A stretch of 64,000 nucleotides of DNA from Favolaschia claudopus (GCA_037176885.1 JAWWNJ010000161.1:1-64000), one strand, 5' to 3'; shown: positions 45,729 through 57,174, counted from the first letter of the stretch. Notes: a model not told the origin generated them from the letters alone. Numbers and translations: made by a program.

Positions 45729-47541
45729 TGAAACGGTGCGTGTAGGTGTAGGCGTGAAATATACCGAAATATAAAATCACTAAATCTAATCCAATACGAC
45801 GTGTGTGTGTGTGTGTTCGGGGTGGCGGGAGCACGTATCGTCCCTCAGAATACTTGTGCAAGCTTCAATCAATCAAGGTCGCTACGTTTTGAGCGGGACG
45901 AACTACTAGATTGTCTAGCGAGAACGTAGCGGGCAAAAACGATTCGCAGCAGGAGAAGCGAAGAGTCACTCTTTCTGAGACTTCGAAATGAGGAATTCTG
46001 AGTCTAGCGGGGAGGGTCTCCGTGCCAATAGAAAAGCGTCGCCCGGTAGTGGATCGTCAACCGGGAAGAAGCTTTCTGGATGACAACCGGCGGGCAGAAG
46101 GCGCGGCTCAGCGGGACGGGGTTCTTATTCAACTGGCGCGGCTCTGGCGAGGAGCGGGGCTCTTACGTCGATGGCGCGGACACTGACAGTGGCCGGGGCA
46201 CTTACACCACTACGCGGCGGCGAGCTCGAACGGGGGTCTTTGAATACCGCGGAACGGCAGGGCACACGGGGCGTCGACGGCGCGGAATCAAGCACGAACG
46301 GGGGTCTTGGTTATACCGCGGAACTGCAAGAGACGGGGCTTCGTATTTCAGGAGGGCGCGGGCTCAAAGGCTGGCGGGGCTCTCAAAGTTCTGGCGGCTC
46401 GGTATGCCACAAGTCTTTCCGTATCACTCGAGTCTCTCTCAGATATCAAGTCTAGTCTCTTTCAAAGTTCCAATTCAAATTCTAGAGTCCGCTACAAACT
46501 GCCCTTGTCTACGGGTAGGTAATTGACTGAGTAACAAAAAGTACAGCGGGAGATTAAATACATGCAGCGGGAGCAGAAACAACCAAATAAAATCATGATG
46601 AGAGAGTGTCCAAGTTTGATGCCGCGCCCGCTGGGAACCAATGGTATATTCAGGATTGCGAGTCGTGAGTGAAAAGACTGCCTCCCGGAGAAAGTCCATG
46701 CGGGCGGGTGGGTATTGCGCCTTATTGCGGTGCAATGGCGTGCTGGTTGCCATGTCCCCGGGAGGGGACACGAAATTCCTCCTTCATAATGTGGTCTTGC
46801 CGCTGGTCGAGTTGAAGTCGAAAAGGCTTCCCGCTGAGTAATTAGTCAACGACTCAACAGCGGTCAAGTTCGTCTGGTCTTCCATCTTCAGAACAGTCTA
46901 AGTCCCAGGGAAAATAGGGAGAGCCGAGTCGCGTTAGCGGCTCGCCACTCGCCGTTCGGGTTGCCCGCAATCAGCGGGAAATGCCCCCGGCAACTCGCCA
47001 TGTCCGTCTTATCATTCTGACAGAGCCGTTGGCTGGATAGCCGCTGGCTCCGCGGTGCTCCCGCTGGCAGTCGGTTAAGTCCCGGCTGTCCGTAATCAGC
47101 CGGCATGCTCGGATAGGGCCTGCCGGTGATCCTGTTCGTCGATAGAGTAGTGGCCGCCCTGAGTTCGAAGTTGAACTCAGTATGGTCCCCCGCTAGATCT
47201 TCCTCATGTTGGTCGGCGGGTGAGCGCCTAACCTCAGGGAGGTCGGTAGTTCCTCTTAGTCGCCTCCAGCACCTCGAGATAGTAGTTTCCCACCAAGTCC
47301 CTTGGCCCGGCAGTTTAGAAATAGTCAGCGGCAGAGTCTCGCACCCATGTTTAGGGAAACGTCGCTAAGCCGCTGCTACCCGTTGGTGTCCCGCCAGCTT
47401 GTCGGCTATCCACAGCAATAAGATACTGCCCGGGAGGACGGGCATATCTTCTATTATCCTAACCTCACTTCTCCCGCTGATAGGTCTCGAAAATCGATAA
47501 ATTCCGAGCATTTCATGCCTAGCCGTATAGCGGCCCTATCA
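45729..47541 (-). repeat. 5' LTR of the giant Gypsy element
   Basis: 1,813-base partner of 27091-28899, starting and ending at the same motifs. Transcription of gag-pol is expected to start within it and run leftward. The high similarity of the pair suggests a fairly recent insertion; an exact divergence needs an alignment. Confidence 0.95.
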
Positions 47542-48169
47542 CCGCCTCCTTCGTCGTCGTCGTGCTGAATAACATGGACTCAATTAACTCGGGTCAGTTC
47601 TCTTAGGAAAATACATACTGTACACTAATGCAAAGCGCTCAGCGTACATCGTCCGCTCGCGCTCCCCCGCCAGCACACTCATTATCCCGCCCGCTCGGTC
47701 ACCACTGACTCCCGACATGGTCGTCAAGAGCAAGTGGCAGCCGGCGCTCATGATTGTTGATCGTCCCTTGATGATCAAGGCTCGGCGGACGAGGGCGCGG
47801 AAGCCCGCAGCGGTCTCCCGTGCCCTCGTCCGCCGAGGCTGGATCATCAGGCCCGGTTATGGCCGGTGTGGGAATTTTCTCTTCTTGGCCAAAACCTCTA
47901 TGTCGAGCAAGTAAGTCCGTCGTTGCCTTCGACAGCGTAGTCAGTAGTAGAAAGAATGAAAGATTTGCACGCACAACATGGAGTACCTATGAATGCGCAC
48001 CTTATGCGCCGGCCCCGCCCTAAATCAGTCCTGGCACGAGTTGGAAATTTCTCGACATGTTTTGCGCGTCGGCGTGATGATCAGAAACGCTGACAACGAC
48101 CATGGCGGCCTCCAGACGTCCATCGCCATCCATCGACATACAAGCAATGAAAGACGTTGATACACCCAG
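47542..48169. other. Interval with a 32-bp inverted repeat (hairpin)
   Basis: No gene is supported. TGATGATC...GGCGGACGAGGGC (47769-47800) and its near-complement (47818-47849) form arms around a 17-base loop. The right arm contains CCGTGCCCTCGTCCGCCG, a motif found twice more in the window (52173-52192, 56249-56268). Confidence 0.55.
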
Positions 48170-48575
48170 TACAGTATTTTGACGCTCCTTTACACACCAA
48201 AAATGATTTTGAGATTTGAGTATCCTGTTTTGTTCTTATACCACATCTGAGCATACAGACCTTTTCCAAATACCCCACTGACTGTTCAGCAATATTTTCG
48301 AGGATTTAGATGGAGAGAGGGTGTCTATGTTCACAGATTTGTAGTGTGTAAACGACCGATTGATGAAAGTTGGCAAAATTGATGGCAATGATCGCACGAT
48401 TTTCACTAACTCTGGTCCATCTACGGCCCAAACTCGTGTACAGGTGTCTGAATGGAGTCTAAATGGCCCACATTCAGTAGGTAGTTGCTTGATTTGCTCA
48501 GATTTGCCCAAATGCGGCCAATATTCAAGGTGTGTAAAGGAGTGTCAATGTGTAAAGGAGCGTCAAAATACTGTA
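48170..48575. mobile_element. MITE with TA target duplication (Tc1/mariner-pogo type)
   Basis: Terminal inverted repeats of about 26 bases start CAGTATTTTGACGCTCC at 48172 and end in its complement at 48573. Each end is flanked by TA (48170-48171 and 48574-48575). The 402-bp element has no transposase. TA targets and CAGT-like ends fit Tc1/mariner or pogo/Fot1-type derivatives. A second, partial copy of the terminal motif (TGTAAAGGAGTGTCA) lies just inside the right end. The element ends about 20 bases before the first part of the KOW gene and may affect its promoter or 5' exon. Confidence 0.8.
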
Positions 48576-48594
48576 CGCCCCGCGTCGCTTTATC

Positions 48595-51500
48595 GTGTGG
48601 ACTCCAAACTCACCGAATTTTACAGTGCGACCTCTCGATGGTGTAGACGGCGTTTCGGACCCGTCTGGTATCGAGGTAGGCAGCGAGGAACACGCGGAGG
48701 TCTCATCTCTGACCCTCCCCAGGCACAAGAGCGGCAATCTACATCCTCCGGACCACGACTCTACTGGGGAACGCCGCCTCACTTACAGAATGAAGACTTG
48801 GAGAGTCAATACCCGCCCTCTCCTCCACCCTCTCAAAAACGCAAACCAACGCCCTTGTTCTTCCCGGATTCTCGCGCCGCAACGCCGTACATTGGCCAAG
48901 GCCTTCGAGAGACACCATTCGCAGATGATTGGGAAAGCACTTCCTTTGACGTTCGTCTCGTCTCCATCACTCTTAACTTATTGAATATAAACGCTGACTT
49001 GTATCTAGCCGCCCCCCTCCCCCGAAGCGCCGAAGAGTGGAGGCACAGCTGGGCGCGCGTGACGACGATGCGGAGGAAGAGGAAGAGGAAGAAGAAGAAG
49101 AAGAAGAAGAAGAAGAAGAAGAACGAGACGAAGAGGAGGACGAGGAAGAAGATTACATGCAAAGTTTTCGTCAGGCGGCGGCGCATAGCGAGGCCAGCGA
49201 CGTGCGTAGGTTTCTGGATGTGGAGGCGGAGGAGGCTGGAATGAGCGAGAACTCGGATGACGAGGAAACCCAAGCGGATCGAGGTGCGTATGGTAGCGGT
49301 GGCTCATACTGGGTCCTAACTCGCATTCTTTGTAGACTTCCTCGACGATTCGGAGAATATCAATCCAATCGACACCACCACGCCGGAACCGGAACCACGC
49401 AGCGCCGCCCCGTCAGAACCACCCTCAATTATCGACGATGCCATGGAACGCCGCATCCAGGAAGTAATTGCAAGCAGAGCAGCTCAGTATCGCAAGGAGA
49501 CGTTGGCTGAAATGGGACAATACCATGGTGAGTACATCTTGATCATTGACAGATACGATTGTAATAAAGTATCCTCTAGGTTGGACAGTCGTTCGAGAAG
49601 AGACTGTCACTCGAGAAGTCCTAATCCACCACCAGCCGTTGGTGCACACCGCGACTCCCGCACCCCGCCCCAAAGCCGTTGTCGACCAGAATCACCACAA
49701 TGGGCGTGCCTTAGCAGCGTATCGATCACAGCACGCTCCCCTCGACCCCCGACTCCCCCGAAAGCTCGCCCTCGCCTTGGTCGAGGTCAAGAACCCGCTG
49801 AAGAAGGGCCAGTGGGTTCGCCTCGGATGGGGCAAAGACAAGGGTCGGCTGGCGTTCGTCATCGCGGACAACACCCTCCTTGCGCCTTATCGAAAACCGC
49901 CCGTTTTGCGCATCACCAAAGCCCGCCATCGAGTCCATCTGATCACCCCCGTGGACTTCCTCGCCGCCATGAGAACTACGCCCCTCGCTGCATATCAAGG
50001 TCTTCTTCAGCAGGCGAGCTATCGAGAGCTGCAGGTCTTTGCGCGCAGCAACCACGTCGAGTTGCGGCGATTGATCCACACAGACATGTCGCCCGCGCTG
50101 AGACCTGGAGATCGGGTAGTGGTGGTTTCGGGGGAGTACGAGGGGCAGAGCGGGTTCATAGCGCGTCTGAAAGGCAATGAGGGCAAGGAATACGCGCGAG
50201 TAATCCCCGCGTACGACGGCGAATACGTGCCGGACTCGTTGGAAGCTGGGATTTATCTCGAGACGACGGATCTGAGGCGCCACGCGCTCGACTTTTCTTT
50301 CGCTTTTCAAGTAGGCGACCGTGTGCGCACGGTTGATGGGAAGGAGGGCGGTCGTGTACAATCGTTCGACTCGTATGGGACGCAAGTAGTGCTCGAGCGC
50401 GAGGCGCTCGGCACCTACCCGACGCACGTCCTGGACGACGTTGTACGAGTGTGGGAAGTGGGAGATCTGGTACGGGTGCGTTGGGGCCGTCATGAGTGCA
50501 GGGCGGGGTACGTCGTAAAGGTAGATGAGCGAAAGGGTATGGTGGAACTGTATGATGTGAGTATTCCCTCCATTATCCGCAAATAATATCATCTAAAGTT
50601 AATACCTTAGCTGGATCGTATTGACGGAGCCGGGCGTCCTGAACGTTGGGAAGAAGAGCGCGTCGTGAGTTACTCAAATTTTATACATTTCTTTGAAGCT
50701 CAAGCACTGCACCAGTTTCGGGTTAGAGCCGCCGATATCGACTTCGACATTCTCGGCGACACGATCTCGTACGCCCCCGTGGACCCCGTTGCCCAACAAT
50801 CGGTGCACATTCAAATGGATGCCATATCGCCAGCCCAGGCTCTGGACGTTATCAGTGCCCGCAAGGATGCGACTAGGCATTACATTGGATTGGAAGCTTT
50901 GGTCATCGCTGTCGGGGTAACGAAGGGGTTTCGAGGAAGGGTGACGGGAGTGTACAACAGCCAGGAACGCGCGGATCGCCTGCAGCGTCTTGAGGATCAG
51001 TGGGCTGAGATTCGGAGACAAGAGGAACTCTCCACAAGGGCAGACGAACGCGCTGAACGACTGCGTCGAATCGACATGCGCGCACAAAACGCGCTGGCAC
51101 AGGCGGAGAAGGTTCATGAGGGTCTTCTGCTCACACTTCGCAAGGCAGAAGCGGGTGAGACGGTACAGCACATCCGAATCGAGGATGTGGTCCATGAACG
51201 GTATGAACAGTTTTTCTACTGAAATCGCTTCTATCTATTCATGTTTCCGTCTATTTCCAGGACCATGGTACCCTTGCTGAAAACCAGAGGCATGTCTGAG
51301 AGGATTCTGCGCGGCAACCAAGTCATAGAAACGACGCAGCAACAGTCGCGTCTCTTTCCGCCGATACCGCCGCCTCCGCGGCCGGTCACGCCTTGCCCGA
51401 CTCCCTCGGGTGAACCCCTGTGGTGCGCTGATTCCCTCAAGCCCAAACTCGACGGTATGTATCCAATCGAGGGGTAGTGTTTCTTTCGGCTGACGGTTTT

Positions 51501-52049
51501 TTTCTTACAGGCGAAGAGGATGGCGAATGGCTTTGTATTCCTGGGCTGGCGATGAAACGGCTGGATGTGATCGTCGTGGGGGTTGCGGACGTGGAGGCAT
51601 TAAGACCGAAGGTCCGCGAGCTGGAGGGGAAGCGAGGGTATATTTTGGTGGAGCAAGACATCCCGTCTCGCGGTCCAAAGAAGCGAGAGTTGAAGAAAAT
51701 CCAAAAGGCGGACAAGATTGACGTCTATGGGGCAACGGTGGGCGGTCTCAAGCATCCTCTCGAGCGCAAGTATGTCCGCCCGTGCCGCACAGCTGAGGAT
51801 GGGCGTTTGCTGAATGAGTTGGTGGAACGGGTGGTTGTCGTCGGCGGCGACGTTAACCAAGACCTTAGTAAACGAGGGTGCTACGGTTTTATATCGCCGC
51901 ACATTCAACACCCCCACGGCTTTGAGGTCGTCGCTGTAGAATTTGGGCAGGGAGAATTTGAATTTTTTCATATTTCAAGTTTGTGCCTCGCCAAAAATCA
52001 GTCGATTACCCTACGCGATAAAGTATTCGGTACAACCCCCCGTCGTTAA
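48595..52049 (+). CDS. KOW-domain, Spt5-like nuclear protein
   Basis: Exons include 49009-49283, 49336-49527, 49580-50556, 50611-50664, 50716-51200, 51261-51454 and 51511-52049, all in phase. Exon 49009 on encodes a basic motif (KRRRVEAQL), then a 16-Glu run, the acidic N-terminus typical of Spt5-like proteins. KOW-like motifs are GDRVVVVSGEYEGQSGFIAR, VGDRVRTVDGKEGG and VGDLVRVRWGRHECRAGYVV; a basic C-terminal part (RGPKKRELKKIQKADK) follows. KOW domains bind RNA or RNA polymerase partners. The product is probably a nuclear elongation-type factor, one of an expanded Agaricomycete family. The 5' exon (to 48950, with SSGPRLYW and SPPPSQKRKP) is in a frame that may be shifted near 48715; the start codon is uncertain and close to the MITE. 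Confidence 0.78.
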
Positions 52050-52633
52050 TTTTCCGTTTGTATTCCCGTAGAGAATAATGTGACCTATATCTTCACCGCT
52101 CAACAACGAAGGACTTTGAGATTTTTTCGGTGTCCGAGCCCGAGAAGACCGAGGCGGAAGACCGAGGCGGTCTTCCGTGCCCTTGTCCGCCGACAGCTCA
52201 TCAAGTTTGGCGCTGTGTGCCACCGAAGCACATTTGCCTCTTGTCTTCTACTTCCACCTTGCTCGCTTGGACACTTTTGTACATTGTAATTATGTATGGC
52301 TTCGAAACAGCTCGTTATTCTAAACACCGTATTAAGATGAATTGAGAGAGATAGATAGACGAGGACGCGGAGAATCGCAAGTAGAAACCCGAATCTGGGG
52401 TGAGTACATTCGCAGCTCGGCTCATCCGTACTAATCCTTCAAGGCATGCATCGAGGCCGTAGGCCGATACTCTTAAACCCGTAGGCCGATACTCTCAAAA
52501 CTGAAATGGGTGGCAAAACGGCCACCACATTGTTTGGCCCAGAATGGAAATATACCGTATTCAAGCGTCGAGATTTTAACACAAGGTCAGCGATAAATTG
52601 CGGTGTCGCCTTTCTCTCCCTCTGAACACCTTC
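52050..52633. repeat. Spacer with a dispersed 20-bp motif and short direct repeats
   Basis: TTCCGTGCCCTTGTCCGCCG at 52173-52192 belongs to the dispersed family also seen near 47818 and 56249. Just before it CGGAAGACC and GGTCTTCCG form a small palindrome. CGTAGGCCGATACTCT occurs twice near 52455 and 52482. No gene. Confidence 0.55.
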
Positions 52634-53495
52634 ATGCCAGCCGATCGCACCCCAAAGCCCGCTACATCGTCCCGAGTTGACTTGAAGAAGCGCAAGGACC
52701 GCGCCTCCGACTCCGCCACACGCATGCGCGCTGCGAGATCAAAAATCGATGCCCTCGAGAAGGCAATAAGTAAGCGTTGCTAATTTCCCATGTGTTAGTT
52801 GCGGGGATCCTGACAAGACGTACAGAAGACAATAATCCCGTCACGATATCCGACCAAGTCCGCGAGTTCACCACGGCCGTCGCGCGGTTCAGAATAGACT
52901 TCAATGAACTGTACCGGTCCAAGTCTACCGAGAGTGCGCAAGCCCGGGTGCGCGTCAAATGCGCGATGATCAAGCGCTTCGACGAGATCCTCAAGTCTCA
53001 CGGCTCGAACTCTATGTCGATGATGGGGGGAGGGCGGGAGACCGAGACCCTCATCATCAACCCATTCCGCCTCGACGACCCGCGCCGTTTGGAGTTTGAT
53101 GCCGAATGTAAGTTTTCCTTCCGTCTATTTCAGGACGCATACCTGATTTGTTGCGCTGTTCAGTGCGAAAGCTCGTCGGCGAGTGGCAAGACGTCCGTAT
53201 CAACACGCTGCCACCCTTCGACGAGAATAAGGGCATCATGTTTAGGATGCCTAACCAGTTCTTCGACGAGTGGCCGAAAACTGACGCGGGGATTGCGCGT
53301 TTCTTAGAAAGTTCGTCCGTTTCCTCCACGTTGCTGAATTATTTGACGAGTCGGTTAATAGTTTCGATCTACGAGGAGGCTTTGGAGAGGCGGCAGCACG
53401 AGGCCGTCGTTGCCGCCAAAATTCGGGTGCCGTCTGTGATGCCACCGCCGCGGGCGTTTGCAGCGAGTGAGACGCTTCAGGAGTATGTTTTGTAA
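52634..53495 (+). CDS. Uncharacterised three-exon gene
   Basis: ATG at 52634-52636 (MPADRTPKPATSSRVDLKKRK). Exon 1 carries a basic, helical stretch (KKRKDRASDSATRMRAARSK). The donor is at 52770. The acceptor is either 52798 (29-base intron, unusually short) or 52824 (55 bases, preferred); both keep the frame. Exon 2 encodes VTISDQVREFTTAVARFRID and a basic/helical region. The second intron (donor near 53108) leads in phase to KLVGEWQDVRINTLPPFDEN and MFRMPNQFFDEWPKTDAGIA, ending at a TAA at 53493-53495. No domain recognised. It looks intact; the position next to the KOW gene may be coincidental. Confidence 0.6.
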
Positions 53496-55256
53496 ATACT
53501 TAGTTAGATGTATCGTTTTGTAATCCCAAAGTACTCTTATCATTTATGGATTATATGTTTCTGAATTGTTGCAAACGAGCTCGTTATACCTTTGAATCAA
53601 TCAGCGATGGATGGAATGTGCCAACCTACGGGTTCGCTTTCTTTCACAATTGCGACTACTTCGACGTCGAACTAACCTCTCAAGTCATATCTCAACGACT
53701 TTGTACAGGTAAGTGAACGATTTCTTTGGAGTACCTCAGCCATACTGACCGTTCATCCAGCTCTTATTCAATTTTAACCTGCATGTGATGCACATTTCGA
53801 CTGTGTGCGCAAGGTAAGTGAGTTGCTCATCGACTACTTCAACTTTGAAAGACTAACCGTTTGTTAGCTTCGTGAGATGTACATTTCGGTTTGGTAGGTT
53901 AGTTGTGATACCACTATTATCAACGACCATTAACCATTCCAATAGTTTTGTTTAACCTATTCCTTCAACGAGCCGCATCCAATTCAAGAGTACCACTTCA
54001 AAACTTGAACCCAGATTGACTTCAGTGTCGTCCTGGGCATCCTTGGTGAGCTGACTTTTTCCTTCCTTCCTTTCGTTCGTTGACTCAATCGTTACAATCT
54101 ACTTGGATCAGGACTGTTGGGCTGGACTTGTTGAGATGGAGTCAAATTTGTCAACGGTGAGTCGGCTTTTGGCTTCGTGACTCTGACTTTGCTGAAGTAG
54201 GTCTGACAATGTTCAAAGTATAACCTCTAGTCCCGCCGTTATAGCCGAAATACTGACCATTTTCATAGTGTTATTCTATCTATCCCTTCAATGGGACACA
54301 GTCAGTTCAAGTAATTAACAAGTCAAGACTCTAACCTGGATTGACTTCGGCGTCGTCTCGGGCATTCCCGGTGAGCCGACTTTTCCTTCGTTTCTCTTCG
54401 ATCACTGATAGAATCGTTAGAATTGATTTGTATATTCAATGTTGGGTTGTACTCGTTGAGTCTGGGTTGAATTTGTTCTGGTGAGTACGATCTTTTACTT
54501 GTGACTGTGATCTGACTGACTGAAGCCAGTTGAAGGTCGTGCTCGTTCTTTCAACGTTCTATAGAGTTGGCGTGAAGTTGATACTGAGTTGGACTTGGTA
54601 CAAGGTGCGCATCGTCAAACCGTCCACTATTTAACTCAATCTGACTTGACCTCTAAAGCTTTTCATCGTACACTTCCTTTGCGCGATACCGAAACTATGC
54701 CGGTATCAGTCATCCAAGTACGTATGATTCTTCATATTTCTCTACCCAAACCGAAACTATGCCTCTTTTGCTTCAGGTACGTTTGATTTCGATTTCTTAC
54801 TCTAAATATTGCCGATCTGACCTGAATCTTGAAGGAATAACCTATGCTAGTTTGAATCGCGCGCGCGCGCGATCGAAGGTATATATACACACGTACATGT
54901 CTTTTGCCTATTCAGATTCAAGTGAGTGAAGTTCAGCTAACCCGAACCGACCCTCAACTGACCTTAAGCTTTCTTTCTTTGTACAGCGCGGTTCATCACC
55001 AACTATTCTCGGGAGTCGACGAATTTCTCTCAAGTGAATTTGAAGTCGAAGTACTATTATTAATGTAATGCTACAAGTTTACATTGACAGAAGGTAAGAA
55101 CGATAAAGAACCTGTTGAAATAAGACATAACAACAAATATACAGAGGTGACGTTGCGTGCAAATCTACAGACACTATAGAAAGCAAGAGGAAGAGACAGC
55201 AAATACACTACGAAAAGTACATGAAAAGCAAGGGTGAGGTGAGTGAGACGTCCAAA
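53496..55256. repeat. Non-coding stretch with diverged ~300-bp tandem repeats
   Basis: Segments around 53940-54170 and 54260-54480 align loosely. Each has ATTGACTTC-G-GTCGTC..GGGCAT-C, then GGTGAGC-GACTTTTTCC, then a GTTGAGT-TGG-GT-AA-TTTGT block. A (CG)n run lies at 54859-54870, followed by ATATATACACACGTAC. No open frame of note except a short unsupported one at 54589-54786. The repeated GGTGAGC may be a fossil splice site, so this may be a decayed exon-duplicated gene. Confidence 0.45.
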
Positions 55257-55779
55257 CTACATATCTACTATATCCCTTAACAAGCGCGTCACATTAAGCG
55301 CCTTGGTAATCCCCCCAAACCGGCCGACTTCAAACTTCTCGCGATGGAAAACGCGGCACGCCTCGCACGCGCTGGGCACCTTCCAAGCGTCGCTGGTCTT
55401 CAAACAGAGGTGTAGGCACCGTTCTGGTATGGAATTGGGAAAAAAACCAAGAGATAAATGAGAACTCACCTAGTTTTTTAGCATACCGTGTGCGGACTTT
55501 GTCGACGACGGTAATACGGCAACCGGGGCATTGGCGCCGCCATTGGCGCAGGCGCCGCTGCATGTTGTCGGTCCGCCCCGCCTTCCACTCTACAAGACCG
55601 CTGCGGTGCACCATCTTCAACCAATAAACAAGGCCGGGGCGATCGGAGCGGGACGGGCGGGCGGCGAGCGCATCGTAAACGCGGCCTAGAGTGTAGGTGG
55701 TGGAGTATCGCGTCGATTGGTGGCGGGGCAATTGGCGGGCGACGCGCGCGAGGAGGCGGGCTGCGCACTGAGGGCTCAT
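55257..55779 (-). CDS. T5orf172/DUF1766-like (GIY-YIG superfamily) protein
   Basis: Start ATG at 55777-55779 (MSPQCAARLLARVARQL); an ATG at 55827 in the same frame is an alternative. One intron (55424-55469, GTGAGT...ATACCAG) joins two exons in phase. Exon 1 reads PGLVYWLKMVHRSG, then WKAGRTDNMQRRLRQWRRQC, matching the G(L/I)VY...K-GRT signature of T5orf172-type GIY-YIG relatives. Exon 2 has ERCLHLCLKTSDAW and a CEACRVFHREKF motif typical of fungal members, ending with a TAG at 55257. Function in fungi is unclear; nuclease activity is not proven. The gene looks intact. Confidence 0.72.
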
Positions 55780-55827
55780 AAGAATGAAGAGGTGAGTTGG
55801 CTTACCTTTCCTCAACGACGTACTCAT

Positions 55828-56600
55828 GCAAAGAATGAAGAAGACAAGAGTTGTTGGATGAGGTGCGGGAGAGGAAGAATGATGAGCGGGATGGTCGGGA
55901 TATGCGCGTGTATGCGCGTGTATGTTGTCTGTGTGGCGAGCGCGAGACGGCGGGAGACGACACGGTCAAGTGATTTGGAGGCTCATTCGACTTCGGTATG
56001 CATACGTATGCGAGCGCCGCGCCGCGTCGCGTCGCCGTCCTCGAATCTATCTGTTTTCCAGTTTTTTCTTCTACTTTGAATCTGTACATCATTACTAGTT
56101 TGAATGTGGACATCATTACTGTTTACTTCGCGTTCAACACATGCAAGTAAATGATTGTAAGTGATCTCTTCGTCCAAGGAAATTCTCGCCATTAGAACGC
56201 GTCAGTCACGGGACCGCGTCACTCGGTATGAAATCCCGACACGCGGCGTTCCGTGCCCTCGTCCGCCGGTCCGCAATCAAACGATGCGGGTGTTTGGGTG
56301 CAAAGCTCATCGCTCCTTGTACCCGTACCACCACGTTCTCGAACTCGATGTAATTGTCCCCTTGCTGGTCGTCCCCGGCTCGTACGTCTGCCCGGTTTCC
56401 TTCGCTGGATCTTATTGTTATGTTTGTTCCTGGTGCCGCGAGCGTTTACTTTACATTTGCCAAGGTATATATAATCACATCATACTATCTATGCGTAGTA
56501 ATAGTCGGGAGCCAGATTCGCGTAATAATTGAAGGAAGGACTCTTTCTCTGAATGCGAGTTTACTTTGCTGTTGTTGCCAATCGATACATGACTACTATA
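55828..56600. other. Interval without a supported gene; third copy of the dispersed motif
   Basis: TTCCGTGCCCTCGTCCGCCG lies at 56249-56268. Read in the frame HAAFRALVRR it resembles the peptide encoded at the other two copies (AVFRALVRR, AVSRALVRR). Nothing else is recognisable. Confidence 0.4.
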
Positions 56601-56654
56601 CTACTATACCTAAGAGGATGGGATCGCCCGACCATGACAAGTTGACCGGGTGCG

Positions 56655-57015
56655 TGTGGGCGGCCCCATGATCTCATGCGAGCGGCGGTTGGGCGAGCCC
56701 ATGAACGTCGTGCGAAGGGGGCTGGGCGCGCCCATGATTTCGTGCGAGAACTGGGCGCGCCCAGGGTCCGAGTAAATCATGGGCGGTCCCAGCGAATAAT
56801 TGATTCTGAACATGGGGGCTCCCATGCGGGATGGGTGACAAGAGTGGGTGGCCCCATAGAACGGGGTGAATTGTGGGCGGCCCCACGCGATAGCTGGGCT
56901 CGCCCATTCCTGAACGTGGGGGCCCCCATGGGAGCTGGGTATGGGAGTGGGCGGCCCCATGAAATGTATGAATCGGTGGGCGGCCCCGCAAGCGAGTGAG
57001 GGCTCGCCCAATTCC
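56655..57015. repeat. Array of ~12 self-complementary TGGG...CCCA motifs
   Basis: Motifs such as TGGGCGGCCCCATG, TGGGCGCGCCCATG, TGGGGGCTCCCATG and TGGGCTCGCCCATT recur about every 20 to 36 bases, each a short near-palindrome. The spacers are not conserved. Six-frame peptides through it are repetitive (GPP, MGAP) and not protein-like. Similar motifs recur at 58314-58400. Confidence 0.8.
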
Positions 57016-57174
57016 AAACGGGTTTGATGGCGAGGGAGATTTTCGTTTTTTGGGGGGTTTCCTGTGCGCTGAACACCGCATTGTAACGTTCTTCTGCCTG
57101 GTATCATCATGGGGATTTAGATCAAAGTTAGACCACGCTTTCTACAGCGAAGTCTGGGTAGTCCTACGATGGCG

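Larger units (their letters stand above)
27091..47541 (-). mobile_element. Giant (20.45-kb) Ty3/Gypsy LTR retrotransposon with an antisense gene block
   Basis: Near-identical direct repeats at 27091-28899 and 45729-47541 start TGAAACGG and end CCCTATCA, giving TG...CA ends. Gag-pol lies on the minus strand in Gypsy order (protease, RT, RNase H, integrase). The right LTR is thus the 5' LTR, with a PBS beside it and a polypurine tract beside the left LTR. About 9.4 kb between integrase and the 3' LTR holds five genes on the plus strand, antisense to gag-pol. The bases flanking the element (GCCGA left, CCGCC right) do not match, and the Copia element it interrupts does not resume on the right. 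The original target duplication is therefore missing. Confidence 0.92.

Noticed and set aside
48833..49273. Minus-strand frame with poly-Phe
   Set aside because: Antisense shadow of the poly-Glu exon of the KOW gene.
54859..54890. CG and TA/CA dinucleotide runs as a possible regulatory element
   Set aside because: Short simple-sequence runs without further support; noted within the repeat region only.
56610..57110. Overlapping open frames with GPP/MGAP repeats
   Set aside because: They are translations of the TGGG...CCCA array and occur in several frames at once.
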